From Gadus chalcogrammus (Eukaryota; Chordata; Actinopteri; Gadiformes; Gadidae), in the NCBI RefSeq assembly GCF_026213295.1, contig NC_079428.1, positions 5,056,555-5,120,554 of the forward strand: a DNA stretch of 64,000 nt, written 5' to 3'. How positions within the stretch are numbered: the first letter of the stretch is position 1; each line of letters begins with the position of its first letter. Under the pieces are notes generated by a model. That model was not told where the DNA came from. It did no database searches and saw only the letters and a program-made list of their open reading frames with translations. Positions 34,530-47,189 of the stretch are shown here, piece after piece. The position numbers and the translations under genes were made by a program.

Positions 34530-36090
34530 TGCACAGACTCTCAGAATCTTGTCAAATTTCGGGGCAAGGTTAATGGGCACTGTTCTTCATGCGGCGTATG
34601 ACCCTCTCAACGTGCACTTGGACGTCGGCTATGTGCCTCATGTTGGTGGTGTTTTCTTCAGACAAGGAAAGGCCTCTTCTGGTGAAAGCTGGCAGGACGA
34701 GCTTGACTTTACATTCAAACAGAAGATCTTGGATAACAACTCCTCGGTCAGCCATCACCTCATCACCTGGACGCAGATACTCCAGAAACCCTGAGTTGGC
34801 TGTGAAGACTGTCACTGCATCTCCCACCATATGCTGGAGAGATGAACATAATCAAACCACATGGTGCAATAGCTATGAGGAACTTGACTGTATTATGTCC
34901 ATAATAATGACTGTAAGACTCGCCTCGAGTCCAGATGTGAGCCTTCTGAAGAGGGGTCTCAGAAAAGATTACGCATGTGGTTAATGGATAATGTTCCTTG
35001 AAGCTCTGTGGCATCGTTGCAGGGATCGTCTCCCTGGGCAGCCATGGAAAATAGCACCTCATCTTCTCCTCCATGAAGTCCAGCCACTGAGAGATTATCC
35101 TACTGACACAGACTGAGACACTCTGCACCTCTCTGCGATGTCGTCCTGCAATAGGTTCAACCGGAGCTCCATCAGGGTCATCAACAGTTGATCCTTGGGA
35201 TGTAGCTGAGAGATGCTGGATCCTTCTTTCAGGTCGTCGGAAAAGCCTCAAAGGCATCCACTGACAACCCAGTGCACAGTAGACACAGCCGATCATTCCT
35301 GAGAAGTTTGGTGTGTACATGATGTTGTTCAGGACACTGTGTTGCCTGGTCATGGAGGAGAGGACAATGGAGTGAGTCACTGACAGCAAAGATGTGATCT
35401 TCCATGAATGTATACTTCCCCTGTGTAGAAGCATCACGGTGTGTCATCCCATTAGTCAACCCATCAGTCTCCTGGATTGCAGAGCTGGTTGAGGGTTCTG
35501 TAGAAATAACAGCATCAGACATCAGTAAGTTATCAACGATAAGGTTAATCATTTTGCTGCCTATCAACATAACCAGTCCTGGACATCAAATTAGAAAGCC
35601 TCGACCTGGTCTTATCTTTTAATGATGTTCGTTTATTGAGGTCAAGCCAAGGCTTAGTAACGGGTATATGCTGATCATACTCATTAGACGCTAGCTGGCT
35701 AACGAATAGCGATATTGATAGCTGTTTGTGCTAAAATGTTATCTTACCTTGGAGCCTCACAAGCATCCGACAAGCCTTTTTTGCCGGAGGAATAACATAT
35801 CCCAACCATTTCTCGGGGTATGGGTGTTGGTCTGATGGTCTGATGTCCAAGAAACGAAGAGGTTTTCTTCAAATTTAGAGGGTTCTTCAAATTTAGCGCC
35901 TTTTGCCACATGCGCCGGTTCTCATCACTGGATGGCGGAGGATGAAGATTGAAGGTTGCCCCACAACATTCTGCCCTGGTTTTCCCATGTACAACACAGT
36001 ATCATTGCAAGGACACCCGTCTTTTATTCCAGTTGTTATGGCAGCCCCGCACGGAACTAATAATGCTTGTCATCTTGACTAAAATTGCTA
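34530..36090 (-). pseudogene. THAP-domain DDE_4 transposase remnant
   Basis: Read on the minus strand: near 36090-35750 a THAP-like C2CH region (VRGCHNNW, an in-frame stop, CVVHGKTRAECC, LHPPPSSDENRRMWQKAL). Then at 35150-34540 the DDE_Tnp_4 core: HIWTRGESYSHYYGHNTVKF, IAPCGLIMFISPAYGGRCSD, and in another frame LRPGDEVMADRG (catalytic Asp) and VHVERVIRRMK (Glu region). Several frameshifts and stops, so inactive. Confidence 0.7.
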
Positions 36091-36630
36091 ATGTATTGTG
36101 CCACTGTACGATAACGGACAGAGTTGCTCAACCGGAAGATAGAACACAAAACGGAACCAATATGGCACCCCCCTAGTTTATGCACGGAATATTATATATA
36201 GAGTCGCAAAAGGCAACAATCACTTTCTCCTCCATGCTGCGGTTCACCCCGGACTGCACTGCACTCAGTTTGCCTGTTGAACGAAGAGGACGATGTGGCA
36301 AAGAGTGACGAGGATGTATAGAGATGGAGGAGTTAATTCCATTCATTCCATGACATGATTTTCAAGTGACTGGGAAATCCGTGTGGAGAGAATCTTCTGA
36401 GAACAAATAATGATGATTAGTGAGTCTTTCCTCTCTTATCAGCTCTACAATATGAAGTCCAACTCTCGCGTTTGAAGAACTGAGTCCGGCCAAAAAATGG
36501 ACCTGAAGTCAATAAATACATTAGATAACATAACATTAATTTTGAAACCTATTAATACATTAGAAATCAATCAATACATTCAGAATTCAGTAAATATATT
36601 TAGAAATCAATAACAAAATTATATATATAT

Positions 36631-37076
36631 TAGAGCTGTCAGTTAAACGCGTTATTAACGACGTTAACGCAAACCAATTTTAACAGCGTTATTTTTTTTT
36701 TACGTGCGATTAACGCAAATTATTATTTTTTAAAAAATAAAAAATTGTTTTGAGCTACTGCTCAAAACAATATAGCCTGACTGCTATGTTCAAGGCATAT
36801 CTTTGTATGTTCATCGTTTAATTTAATTATAGGCTTTTTCTTTTGTACCATCCTGTTTTGATCAGTATATGCCAATGTTGTTATCAATAAAAAAACATTT
36901 GCACAAGGCAAGTCGATGCACTTCTCCATGTTGATAAGAGCATTAAAATGAGAAAAATTAATGGGACAAAGAATTCAAGGGATATTCAGCATAGAAAAAA
37001 AAAAAAGATTAATCGTGAGTTAACTATGGCATTAATGCGATTAATCGTGATTAAATATTTTAATCGCTTGACAGCC

Positions 37077-37079
<3 letters not shown>
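36631..37079. mobile_element. Foldback MITE inserted in (TA)n, upstream of FcR-like 1
   Basis: Ends TAGAGCTGTCAGTTAAACGC and, inverted, TAGGGCTGTCAAGCGATTAA; the interior is rich in TTAATCG and ATTAACG. It is bounded by TA repeats on both sides. An opposite-orientation copy lies in intron 1 of FcR-like 2 (55190-55637). Confidence 0.8.
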
Positions 37080-37112
<33 letters not shown>

Positions 37113-37338
37113 TGATAAATATTGCAGAAGATTGATTGGATTGATAACATGTGACCAAACATTTGATTTACATCACACCTAGCGCACTACTTGCGGGCGC
37201 ACAGGCAGGAGGAATTTAACGCCCCACACCACGCACATCCTTCTGTCACTGCATGTGTGAGAGCTCACAAGAATCAGTCTGTCTGAGAATCAGTCGGGTG
37301 TTATGAATCTAACGCTGAGTGGCATGTTATGAAGTGCA

Positions 37339-40300
37339 ATGTTCTGTAAGTAGGATGTTATTAATCTATCCGTGCAATATTTCATATTTAAATTTAATCT
37401 GCAGTATCTCAACATTTCTATACTGAATATGTATATAAAACAATACATGTTCATGACATACTCTTTGGGTCACCTCATAGTAATGTATTTTTTGTATCTA
37501 TTCTTTAATACATATCTGAACTATTAGACGCATTCCTACTTACTTAAGCAGGACTGGATGATGTGATCATTTATTAATCTTCACGGTGCGTTTCAGGGCC
37601 GACTTCAATCCTGGTCCTGCTGCACCTCACCCGGGGAAACAGTGAGTTTATACCGTCTTACATGTATTGACTGACTGATTTCTAATGTATTGAATGATTC
37701 TGTTGTATTGATTGATTTCTAAATTAATTGACTGATTTCTAAGGTTTTAATTGACTGATTTCTAAATATATTGACTGAATTCTAATGTTTTGGTTGACTA
37801 CAGGCCCATGTTTTGGCCGTTCTCTGGGGATCAGCCCATCCAGGACTCAGTTCTTCAAGCGGGAGAGTTTGACGTTATGCTGCGGAGCTGATGAGCGTAT
37901 AATGACTAACTCTAAATCAGCTTGCTCTCAGAAGATCCATGAATGTAATATAAAACTGGCAGGAGTACATCACAGCGGTTCTTACTGGTGTGACTCTAAC
38001 TCTGGAGAACGAGGGGAAGCGGTCAACATCACAGTGACTGGTATGTGTGGCTCTTTATCACCAGTTGGATTTCTCAGTACATTATTCACAAATTATAAGG
38101 ACATTTATCTGGCATGTGTCTAGTGTCTAGTATAGAGCTTGGTAGATGGGTTTACAGTATGCTGTGTTTCTACAGAAGGGTCTGTGATCCTAGAGAGTCC
38201 TGTGCACCCTGTACCAGAAGGAACTTCTGTTACACTTCGCTGCAAGTCCAGTAACCAGAGTGTTGTGACCCCAATAAACCAGTCCTATACCTTCTCCAGA
38301 GATGGGCGGCTCATTGGGGTCGGTTTGACGGGAGAGATGAGTTTTGCTGCTGTCAACAGATCTCATGAAGGCCTCTACACGTGTACCTTCTCTGGTGTTG
38401 AGTCTCCAGGGAGCTGGCTGGCTGTCAGAGGTGAGCTCTGTTTGGTCTCCACATGGTGAAGTTCTACAGTCACATTAAAGGGGGACTATGGTAGAACTTC
38501 TTTATCATTAAATAATTCAAAACAATGGTTCTGAAAGTACCATAAAACAATGTGGGTTAATATGTCTTCTGTAGCATGATATCAGCCCTGAACTTCTTTC
38601 AGCGGGCGTTCTGTTGATTGGTCTTATGAATGCTTTTTATTTTATTTAGTTTTTTAGTTTTACTAGCAGGCAGCTAGGATGATAGTCATTTCGTAATGTC
38701 ATGACATCTGGGGCTAGCTAGCCTATATGCCATTGATTAATATTTATCGTGTAACCTAATAACGGCTTAGTATTAATTTAATATTAGCTTGCTTCAAATC
38801 AGTAGCCTGCTATTGCAATATTAGCCTACCATACACTATATATATGCTTTACCTTAATAACAAAGGCCTTATCATTTGAAAGTGTAGCCTATTGTTTGCT
38901 CTTGCTTTGGGTTTAGCAACGATAACGGAGGTAGTTAAGAATGGGGTTTCTTCTTGTGTGTTTAAACGTTTCACCTTTCTTAGAAAATAAGTTAGTCAGA
39001 ACCTGACTTCCTTCATTTTGTCATCTCTCCCTGTCTTTCTGCACCTTTCTCTTCTGAGAGACAGACTTCAATTTATTTAACTTTGACATATTGCCGCTCC
39101 TCCATTCAGATAATAATATGCGTCTCACCCCAAGCAAGGTGAGAATCGCGACCATTTCACACTTTTTGAAAGGGGTGTTATCAGATTAGTCACAGCAGTC
39201 TTTAATTTAACAATAATAAACCAATTTATTAAACTATGATCCAAGCTTGCATTTAGATCTATATTCATCATGACATATATTTATGTTATTAAACAATTTA
39301 AAAGATATTTAAAAATATATAATAAAAATTATTGAAACTTCGCATGGGCTTGGGCCCCCCCTGGTTAGACAGGCGGCAGGGTTTGGAACTTCGCACTGCC
39401 TTGGGCCCCCCCAAGCCTGTCCCCCTTACACCCCCAGTCTGTCGGCCCTGCCGGCATCCATAAGACTTTTGAATGGTTGAACCCCTGTTTGAACTGTCTC
39501 CTCTCTTTTTTAACACCTGGAATCTTTTTTAACTATGATTTATCGCTCCTCAACTTGGTACTATTTACTATTTATTCATCAGGCTTAGCAAAGATTTATC
39601 ATATTTCTAGTGTGGGCTGATGTTGCGTGCGTGTGTGCACGTGTGTGCGTGCGTGTGTGTTTGTTTATTGTTTATCGTATGTACTGTTGGGTATGGACAC
39701 ACCCTGCTGCTCCTCCATATGTGAAGTATCTATCGGAAGAAAAAAGTTATTTAAATTGAATATTGAAAAGCACAGCAGGCTTGCTTGCTTGTCTGCTTAT
39801 TACAGTATGTGATCTCCTTTCCTCAGCAACCTCCTCCCCCACATCCCTCCCCCCCCCCACATCCCTCCCCCCCTCCCATCCCCATCTTCTTATCTTCCTA
39901 TTGGCCTATGCTGGACTGCCCCTCCTCCTGATGGTTCTACTGGGAGTACTGGGAGGATGCTGCTGGAGAAGGAGACGCAAAGGTACCCAATAACTTCGTC
40001 CTCCACCTCCTCCTAATTCGCTCTAACTCAATTACCCCTTCTCCTCCTTACAACTATGACTCATCCCCAACAGAGTAACTTCACCTCCTCCTTCTTTCTA
40101 ACATAACAAAATAAAGATTTAAATGTTTATGTTTCAGAAGCTGAAGAAGCTGCCTCAGAGGATGTGATTTATGCGGATGTGGTGCAAAAAAAAAAGAAGA
40201 ACAAAGGTCAGGAAACAAATACACACAAAGTGTAACTTTAGAACAGGTTGTATTCAATTTCACCTTTCAGCACAATGTGTTAAAGGTGAAATGTTAATGT

Positions 40301-40556
40301 TTGGGATTTTGCATAGTGCTTATCATTTTACTAGCAGGCCACAGTGGTCTGTGCTCAAACTTCCCCTATTGTCATATCTATCATTTTTGCACATTGTGGT
40401 CATCCACTGTCGAGCGTTCTCACGCCAGTGCCATTCATTTATTTTTACACAGCGCTACATAGGTCGGACCACGAGACTACATGCAGTTCAGGACAAAGTC
40501 CGCGACTTCCGCCCATCAGAATACCAGATCCAGCTATCTACAGTCTCCTGGGGTAA
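37339..40556 (+). CDS. Fc receptor-like protein with ITIM-type motif, copy 1
   Basis: Type I membrane receptor with two Ig domains. Exons, phase 1 throughout: 37339-37345 (ATGTTCT), 37597-37641 (signal peptide, MFWPTSILVLLHLTRGN), 37804-38040 D1 (FFKRESLTLCCG, HSGSYWCDSNSGERGEAVNI), 38176-38430 D2 (HPVPEGTSVTLRC, GRLIGVGLTGEMSFAAVNRS, EGLYTC, ESPGSWLAV), 39827-39982 Pro-rich stalk and TM ending CCWRRRRK, 40138-40206 (SEDVIYADVVQ), 40453-40556 (ending PAIYSLLG-stop). 873 nt, 290 aa. D1 and D2 have FcR/FCRL-type hallmarks. VIYADV fits the ITIM consensus; YSLL near the end is less canonical. The tiny first exon is inferred because both copies keep ATGTTCT|GTAAGT. AATAAA at 40869 may end the transcript. 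The paralogue at 55119 supports every boundary. Confidence 0.85.
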
Positions 40557-41556
40557 AAACCTGTCAAATGAGGTTCAAACAGAGGCAAAGTATAGATTCC
40601 AAAAGGATGGAATGCTACGTTCTACGTGATGTCGCCGTTATTAGGAAAAAGGTTTTTTTTGTGTTTGTTTAATGAGAAGAAATGTTCTGATGAATGGTTT
40701 GGTTATTTGTAGCTTAACCACAAATATGTCTTGCTAGTTCCAACAGATCGTTGGAGTCTGTTGCAGACACAAAATGTGCACAATTGTGTCTTCCTGATAA
40801 GAATCATCACATCACTTGTGTATCGTGTTTGATTCTTACCATATACAGCTTTTAGGTTGGATCTTTAGAATAAAACATGGGGTTGAAGATCCACTTGAGT
40901 TCACTGTGGTACGGTTTGTCATTTGCCTGTGGTAACTACTGCTGGACACATGAGATAAACATAATGTTGTCATAAGAAATAGAGATAAGAGATGTATCTA
41001 GTTTAGATTGATGTGTTTTAGTTAGTCCTATCAGGTGTCTGACTACTTGGCGGATGGTTGAACTGTAAAATAAAGATGACATTTTGTCAGATGTGGGTTG
41101 TTGTGCTTTCTACGTCAGTGGTTCTCAACCTTTCTGGGGCTGCTGAGGCCAACCATGACCCCAACAAGACATTCCAGGCACACCAACTTTAAGTTGTAGG
41201 GAATAATTATTAAGGTGCACACAAACACATTGTTACTAGGATATCCTATCAGCAATATTTGCAATATTTCACCCGAAGCAGATTATCAATAACAAGTGAA
41301 ATTATTACTCTCTTAGAAACTGCATATTGCAGGCAATTTGATATTTGCCAAAATATGCATTTAAGAGGCACAATGTGATCAGCATGTGAAATGCTAATAA
41401 AGGTGATTCTGCAGAGTGCTTGACATTTCCATAACTAGCAGGCCACAGTAGTCTGTGCTCAAACTTCCTCTATTGTCCTATCTATCATTTTTGCATATTG
41501 TGGTCATCAACTGTCGAGCGTTCTCATGTCAATGCGATTCATTTATTTTTACACAG

Positions 41557-41675
41557 CACAAGATAGGTCAGACCACGAGACTACATGCAGTTCAGGAGAA
41601 AGTCAGCGACATCCGCCCATCAGAATACCAGATACACCTCTCTACATTGTCCTGGGGCAAGAACCTGTCAAATGA
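41557..41675 (+). pseudogene. Duplicate terminal exon of FcR-like 1 (alternative or relic)
   Basis: Copy of the terminal exon with intact acceptor (TTTTTACACAG) and open phase-1 frame: RSDHETTCSSGESQRH, then TPLYIVLG. The usual stop TAA is CAA here, so the frame runs four residues longer (QEPVK-stop, TGA 41673-41675). It lies in a duplicated segment (about 41380-42110, cf. 40230-40940). Use as an alternative 3' exon is possible. Confidence 0.6.
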
Positions 41676-42369
41676 TGTTCAAACAGAGGCAAACTATGTA
41701 TTCCAAAAGGATGGAATGCTACGTTCTATGTGATGTTGCCGTTATTAGGAATAATGTTTTTTGCGTTTGTTTAATGAGAAGAAATGTTCTGATGAATGGT
41801 TTGGTTATTTGTAGCTTAACCATAAATATGTCTTGCTAGTTCTAACAGATCGTTGGAGTCTGTTGCGGACACAAAATGTGAACAATTGTGTCTTCCATTT
41901 TAAACGATGATAAGATCTGTCCGTCCACATGCTTGAACAATTGCTACATCACTTGTGTATTGTGTTTGATTCTTACCATAGCTTTTAGTTTGGATCTTTA
42001 GTGTAAAACATGGGGTTGAAGAACCACTTGAGTTCACTGTGGTACCTGTGGTGCGGTTTGCCATTTGCCTGGGGTAACTACTGCTGGACACATGAGATAA
42101 ACATATAATGTTGTCTTAAGAAATAGAGATAAGAGATATATCTATTATTGAGCTGCAAACAAACATATTATGAATAGGATATCCTATCAACAATATTTGC
42201 AATATTTCACCCAAATCAGAATATCCAAAACAAGTAAAATTCATACACGCTCATGGAAACTGTATATTGCAGGCAATTGGATATTTGTCAAAATATGCAT
42301 TTGAGAAGCACAATGTGATCAGGGTGTGAAATGTTAATGGAGGTGATTTTGCAGAGGACTTGACATTTT

Positions 42370-42480
42370 CAAAACTAGCAGTTCATCAACTGTCGAATGT
42401 TCTCGTTTCAAGGCGATCCAAGTGTTAAATAGATCCGACCGCGAGACTACATGCAGCTCACACAAAAAAGTAAAGTAAGT
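42370..42480 (+). pseudogene. Third, decayed copy of FcR-like terminal exon
   Basis: CATCAACTGTCGAATGTTCTCG and GATCCGACCGCGAGACTACATGCAG match the acceptor region and start of the terminal exon, but the rest is lost. The same decayed form is found at 58605-58710 after FcR-like 2, so this relic predates the duplication. Confidence 0.65.
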
Positions 42481-43399
42481 AGAACTCATACAGGCTCATA
42501 GAAATGGCATATTGAACAAAAACAAAGCATGAACTTGCATTTTGTTGAATAATGAATTAAATAATTAGGCAAATTTAAAACATTAAGTCAAAATGATATT
42601 GTTAATACTTTAAGTAAAACAATAAATATACTTAAAGTTTCACTAGCTCCCCATGTTAAATATGAATTGCATTCCATGTTCCAACAGCCTCCCGGGGCTC
42701 CAGTTCGCTCAGCCCTACCGTACTGGAATTTAAGCCAATGGTTACTGGTTAAGCCCCGGTTCGCATTAGATACCATAACACTAATTTAGAAACAAATTAA
42801 TACATTAGAATTTAAATCAATACATTTAGAATTCAGTCAATACATTATAAATAAATACATTTAGAAATCACTCAATACATTTAGATATCAATTAATACAA
42901 AAAGAATTACACTTGAATACAGAAGGGCTATATATGTACAGGAAAATATACCCTTTAAATGCATAAATTGATCCAGGCAGGTATTTATTGCAAATGAAAT
43001 AATCAATATTGAAAAGATGACATTTATATTGAAGTGATATAAATGTGCAGATAAATGTGCAGATAAATATTACACAAATTTGGATTGATAACATGTTACC
43101 AAACATTTGATAGTTAAACATCGTTAACGTTATAGCCTTTAATGCTCAGTTTAACTGAGAGCATGCTAGTGACGTAATCCTGTTTTATCTGTTGATATGA
43201 AAGGTTGGTCGTGTTTTAACAACTGCCAGCAGAGGGCGACGTTGATCAGCAAACGACCCATCGCATTAATTATATAGTTGCTTTGTAGAGAATCGTTCTA
43301 GACTAAATTTGAACAGGGACAATGTACAAAAGAAACATTAACCTTGTTTAAAACAAGGAGAGATGCATTGTAGCAGGTTTTAGCATGCTGCTATTTTCC

Positions 43400-44975
43400 A
43401 CCTGTAGTAAATTGGTACAGCGAGACACATGAAAAGGTGGGCAAAAACAAGTTTTATCATAAATAATGATAAAAACGCATCAGCCGAGAATCAATTATTT
43501 TTTTATTCATGGTAGAATGAAATGCAGATAATTTAAGTACATGTGAGTACATGTGATGAAATGTATGAAGGGCTTTTCGAAGCAAGGGTAGAAAGGGGCT
43601 GTTCAGTCAAAACATACAAAATAGAAAGCTAGAAATGGCAAATAATATAGGGACATTAAAGCTGCATAGAAGTCACACACAAACACACACACAACAATGT
43701 GCATACGAAACATAATATTCCTCCCGTTAAACATAACCATGTATGGTAAACTGTAGTGTTAATATCGGTTAAACATAACCATGTATGTAAACTGTTATGT
43801 TAGTATCTGTATATCGACCTGTTATGTTGAGTTGTTGGAGCAGAGAATACTAATGGTCTCCAGACATATAAAGAAAGAATGCATCACACAAAGCATTCTT
43901 TTTTTTATATGTTGTATATTTACCTTGTTTTACTTTTTTATTTATTCATTCAACCGGTTCATTACCGCTCCTTAAAACGATCCACTTTTGGAGCCAGGAA
44001 GGTTTTTGTTATTTATTTAACAATGAGAAAAGTACACTACAAATATATATATTTTAGGATAATTGTCTTTTGATTGGCCGTAAATAGTCAATGTCACCCC
44101 ATCTAAAAGGTTCTAACAGGTGGAGGAGATATTATAGAGCAGGATTCTGCTGTTGAGTCGGGTCTAGCCGGTGAGGTGGAGCAGGTAACATAGGGTAGGA
44201 ACTTGGTGTCGTTTTTAGCCTGGATCTCAGAACAACCTATTCCAATCATCACTCACTCTAGTCAGCTCCCCCTCCGTCCCCTTGTGTGATACGTACACCC
44301 CGGGTAGCCTGACATGCAGTCGGGCGAGCTAACAGAGCAATGACAGAGCAAGTTGAATTAGCCTATTTCTTTCTGGAATACGCAGACCTTATGAGAGGCA
44401 ATTTATCTGATTCCCTCTTCTATCTGATTAAGTGTGAAGATCCTGATTAGCGCGATATGTGTGATATATCATATATATTGTTTAGTATAGGGTTAATAGT
44501 TAAGTAGGATATAGTGATTTATTCCAATATAATACGAATGGAGCGAAATTAGAGTCATGCGTTTCGACTCGGGACCATTAATGTAAGGAAATGCAAGTGT
44601 GAAAGTAAACTGGCAGACTGTGTAGCACACTGCAAGAGATTGGCACACAATTTAACTTCAATGCAAGAAGTCTGACGGACGATGTCCTGAGAGGTGGGCA
44701 CTTGGTGTACAATGGTGTGAAGTCTGTGTTGCTGTTGCTCTGGCCCCACATGTTGTACGTACTATTAGACGTCGAGTACATTATTCAGTGCTGACAAACC
44801 ATGGTGAGAGTAAAGGTGAATGGGGTGAAACTAGCAATATACAGCTGCTAAGGAATATGCCAGCTCCACCAAGGAAACATTCTAGCGAACGCTCAGCAAG
44901 GCTATGCAACAGATGAACATTTTCCGAAGTGACTTACATCAGGAATATCATAAAAAAACACCAATACTGGATAGT
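43400..44975. repeat. Segmental duplication block P, copy 2
   Basis: Closely similar to 62815-64000 and more distantly to 17847-19085. No coding exon found. Flanks: FcR-like 3' region on the left, transposon-rich DNA on the right. Confidence 0.85.
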
Positions 44976-45962
44976 ACTGGATAGGCTATTTTCCTCATCA
45001 TTATTTATTTTCTTTTTTCTTTTGATGGCACAGCGATCCGGGGCTATTCCCAAAAGATCCGGGGCTATAGCCTCGAATGCCCAGGTCTAACGACGCACCT
45101 GCTCAGTTAGAGACACATAAGTCGTTTTCACACATGTCCTCTGCCTTTTCGCCGCATTTGTAAATCAGGACATTTGAGCCTGAGGGTGATTCACACTTAT
45201 TCACGCTTGATATGCGGACATCGATGTTATTGCAACATCAGTAGAATCAAAAAGGGGTTCAGAGCTCGGCGAACTGGGCTTGCAAGAGGCGGGGTAAGTG
45301 TGGCCGCTGTCAATCCAGTTGGTTTTGGTTTTGACCACAGACAGCACGGAGGCAGAACGGGCAGAACTCATTGCGATCATCTTAAATGTTGCTGCACCGA
45401 TGCATCATATAGTATTCCGTTGCATCCACATCGATCGATGAAAGATTGGAGCATGAGTTAGACACAAATAGAAGAAACAACGAAGAAAAGGCATCGCAAA
45501 TGAATGCAGGGACAAATGTAGTAGATTTCTGTGTTTAACTGACAAAACAGGGAGTAAAAGGACGGGACCCTATAATGTTCAGCTATTGTTGTAAATAATA
45601 ACAATCGAAAAAAATATTCTATATACGCGTGCAGCTGTGAACTCATGTTATATAGTTTTTTGTATGATGTGTACTTTTAGGGTTATGATAAGACTTATCT
45701 TTTAGCTTTTAGCAAGAATGACTCTGAACGTGACTCTGAACACGCCCACTCAAGTGGTGTGAGAAATAGACTTTATACACCTCGTTCAAATATAAGGTAA
45801 TTTACATTACCTAAGGATAAAGTACCACAGGCACAGGGGTAGTCTTTTTTCAGTAGATTTTCGGGATAGCAATGTCAGGATATGTCGTTCACACATAAGG
45901 CCCATCAGGAGAATGGGCGTGTATGTGTGAAAGCAGCTATAGATGGAAGTAGAAGCTAGTTA
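44976..45962. other. Intergenic, no gene seen
   Basis: Mixed sequence with no supported exon. The open frames here lack recognisable motifs. The right edge is the TTA target site of the 45963-47010 element. Confidence 0.4.
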
Positions 45963-47010
45963 GGGCGCGTTTCCACCGGTGGGTGCGGTTCGGTTAGGTA
46001 TGAATACGTGCGGAACGGTTCGCGTTTCCAAGGCCAAAAGTGTGCGGGGACCAGACTTAGCCGCGATTAGCCCTACTTATCTCTCAGTACTCATCCGTTG
46101 GGGCACCAAGCGGTCTAAAAGGGTGCCAACATGTTTGAGCTACACACGCCGTCCGTTAATTGGTCGACAGAATCATCACTTCCGTGCGACAGGGGAATAA
46201 TTAGGGCTGGGTAAAAAAATAGATTTTGCAATATTGATTCATAGGGCATGAGATCAATTTTTTTGTTTTGTTTTTTTGTTACCATTATTATTATTTTTAC
46301 ACCTTAATAAACATTGCCTTAATGCAATTTGCAGTGATGGAATGTTGTTCGAGTACCCTTTCACTTGCAATTCCTTTCTTATTCCAAAATTGCCCTTTTT
46401 AGACTTGAGACAGTTTTGTTTACAGCTCAAGTTTAAAATGTCCAATTTTCAAGTTTGCACTTAAAACCTGTTGTTTAAGATGAAGAGAAAAAATAAAGTA
46501 CAATTGTATTTTGTAACACAGTTGAGCTATTTTCATTATTTAAGAGCACATTGAATCGAATCGAATAGTGATTAATCGATTCAGAACCTTATGAAATCAA
46601 ATCGATTTAGGAAATTGGCCACGATACCCAGCCCTAGGGATAATAACAAACAAACACAGTACCCGCAAGGTACTTCTGGGCAACGGTGAAAGCTTTGTTG
46701 AGTGAAGAAAATTTCACGCAAAAGTTTGCTGTCCTTCTTGGACGTCCTACATTGTTGCTCTTTGTTTATTGTGTCGCCTTTTTCTTTTTCCTTGGATTTA
46801 TTAGCAGGCAACACTGCGTCGGGCTTCTGTGAAGTCACGATGCTTACGTAGCTACAGGGGCTATCACCATCCGGCTTAAACCCCACCCTACCATAAAGTG
46901 TACGGTCGGCGGAGGAAACACGAGCCGCAACATGGCTGTGCCTAACCGCACCTACACTATCGGACCTAATCGTACTGGGCCTAAACGCATCCACCGCTGG
47001 AAACACGCCA
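45963..47010. mobile_element. Harbinger-like TIR element with TTA target duplication
   Basis: Ends GGGCGCGTTTCCACCGGTGG and, inverted, TGGCGTGTTTCCAGCGGTGG, flanked by TTA at 45960-45962 and 47011-47013. The paralogous site downstream of B7-like copy A (near 20530) reads CAGCTAGTTAGAGACACAT with no insert, an empty-site comparison. 1048 bp, including a nested element at 46202-46636; no transposase recognised. Confidence 0.75.
46202..46636. mobile_element. Nested MITE, hAT-like, 7/8 TSD
   Basis: Ends TAGGGCTGGGTA and, inverted, TAGGGCTGGGTATCG. Flanks GGAATAAT (46194-46201) and GGGATAAT (46637-46644) agree at seven of eight bases. It is inserted within the Harbinger-like element, so it is younger than that insertion. 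Confidence 0.7.
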
Positions 47011-47189
47011 TTAGAGGCACATAGCGAGCAGTAGCAGCTAGTTAGAGGCACAAAGTGGGCTTGAGCAGCAAGCAAGAGACAGATAGCGAGTAGTAGCAGG
47101 CAGATAGAGGCACATAGTGGGCAGTGGCTGCTTCTGTGGGTGTCTTAGGATCTCAAATCTTCATTTTGGCCCGTTCTTTCCATCTCGTT

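Larger units (their letters stand above)
33139..36180. mobile_element. Dead two-gene ISL2EU-like DNA transposon region
   Basis: Holds a plus-strand YqaJ-type nuclease remnant (33711-34090) and a convergent minus-strand THAP/DDE transposase remnant (36090-34530). A YqaJ partner plus a THAP-DDE_4 transposase is the gene pair I associate with ISL2EU elements of the Harbinger-like group. Exact ends were not found, so the limits are approximate and other insertions may be included (33139-33178 is a MITE-type end). Confidence 0.6.

Noticed and set aside
46581..47075. Minus-strand 164-codon frame
   Set aside because: It runs across the edge and interior of a Harbinger-like element and a nested MITE and has no recognisable domain.
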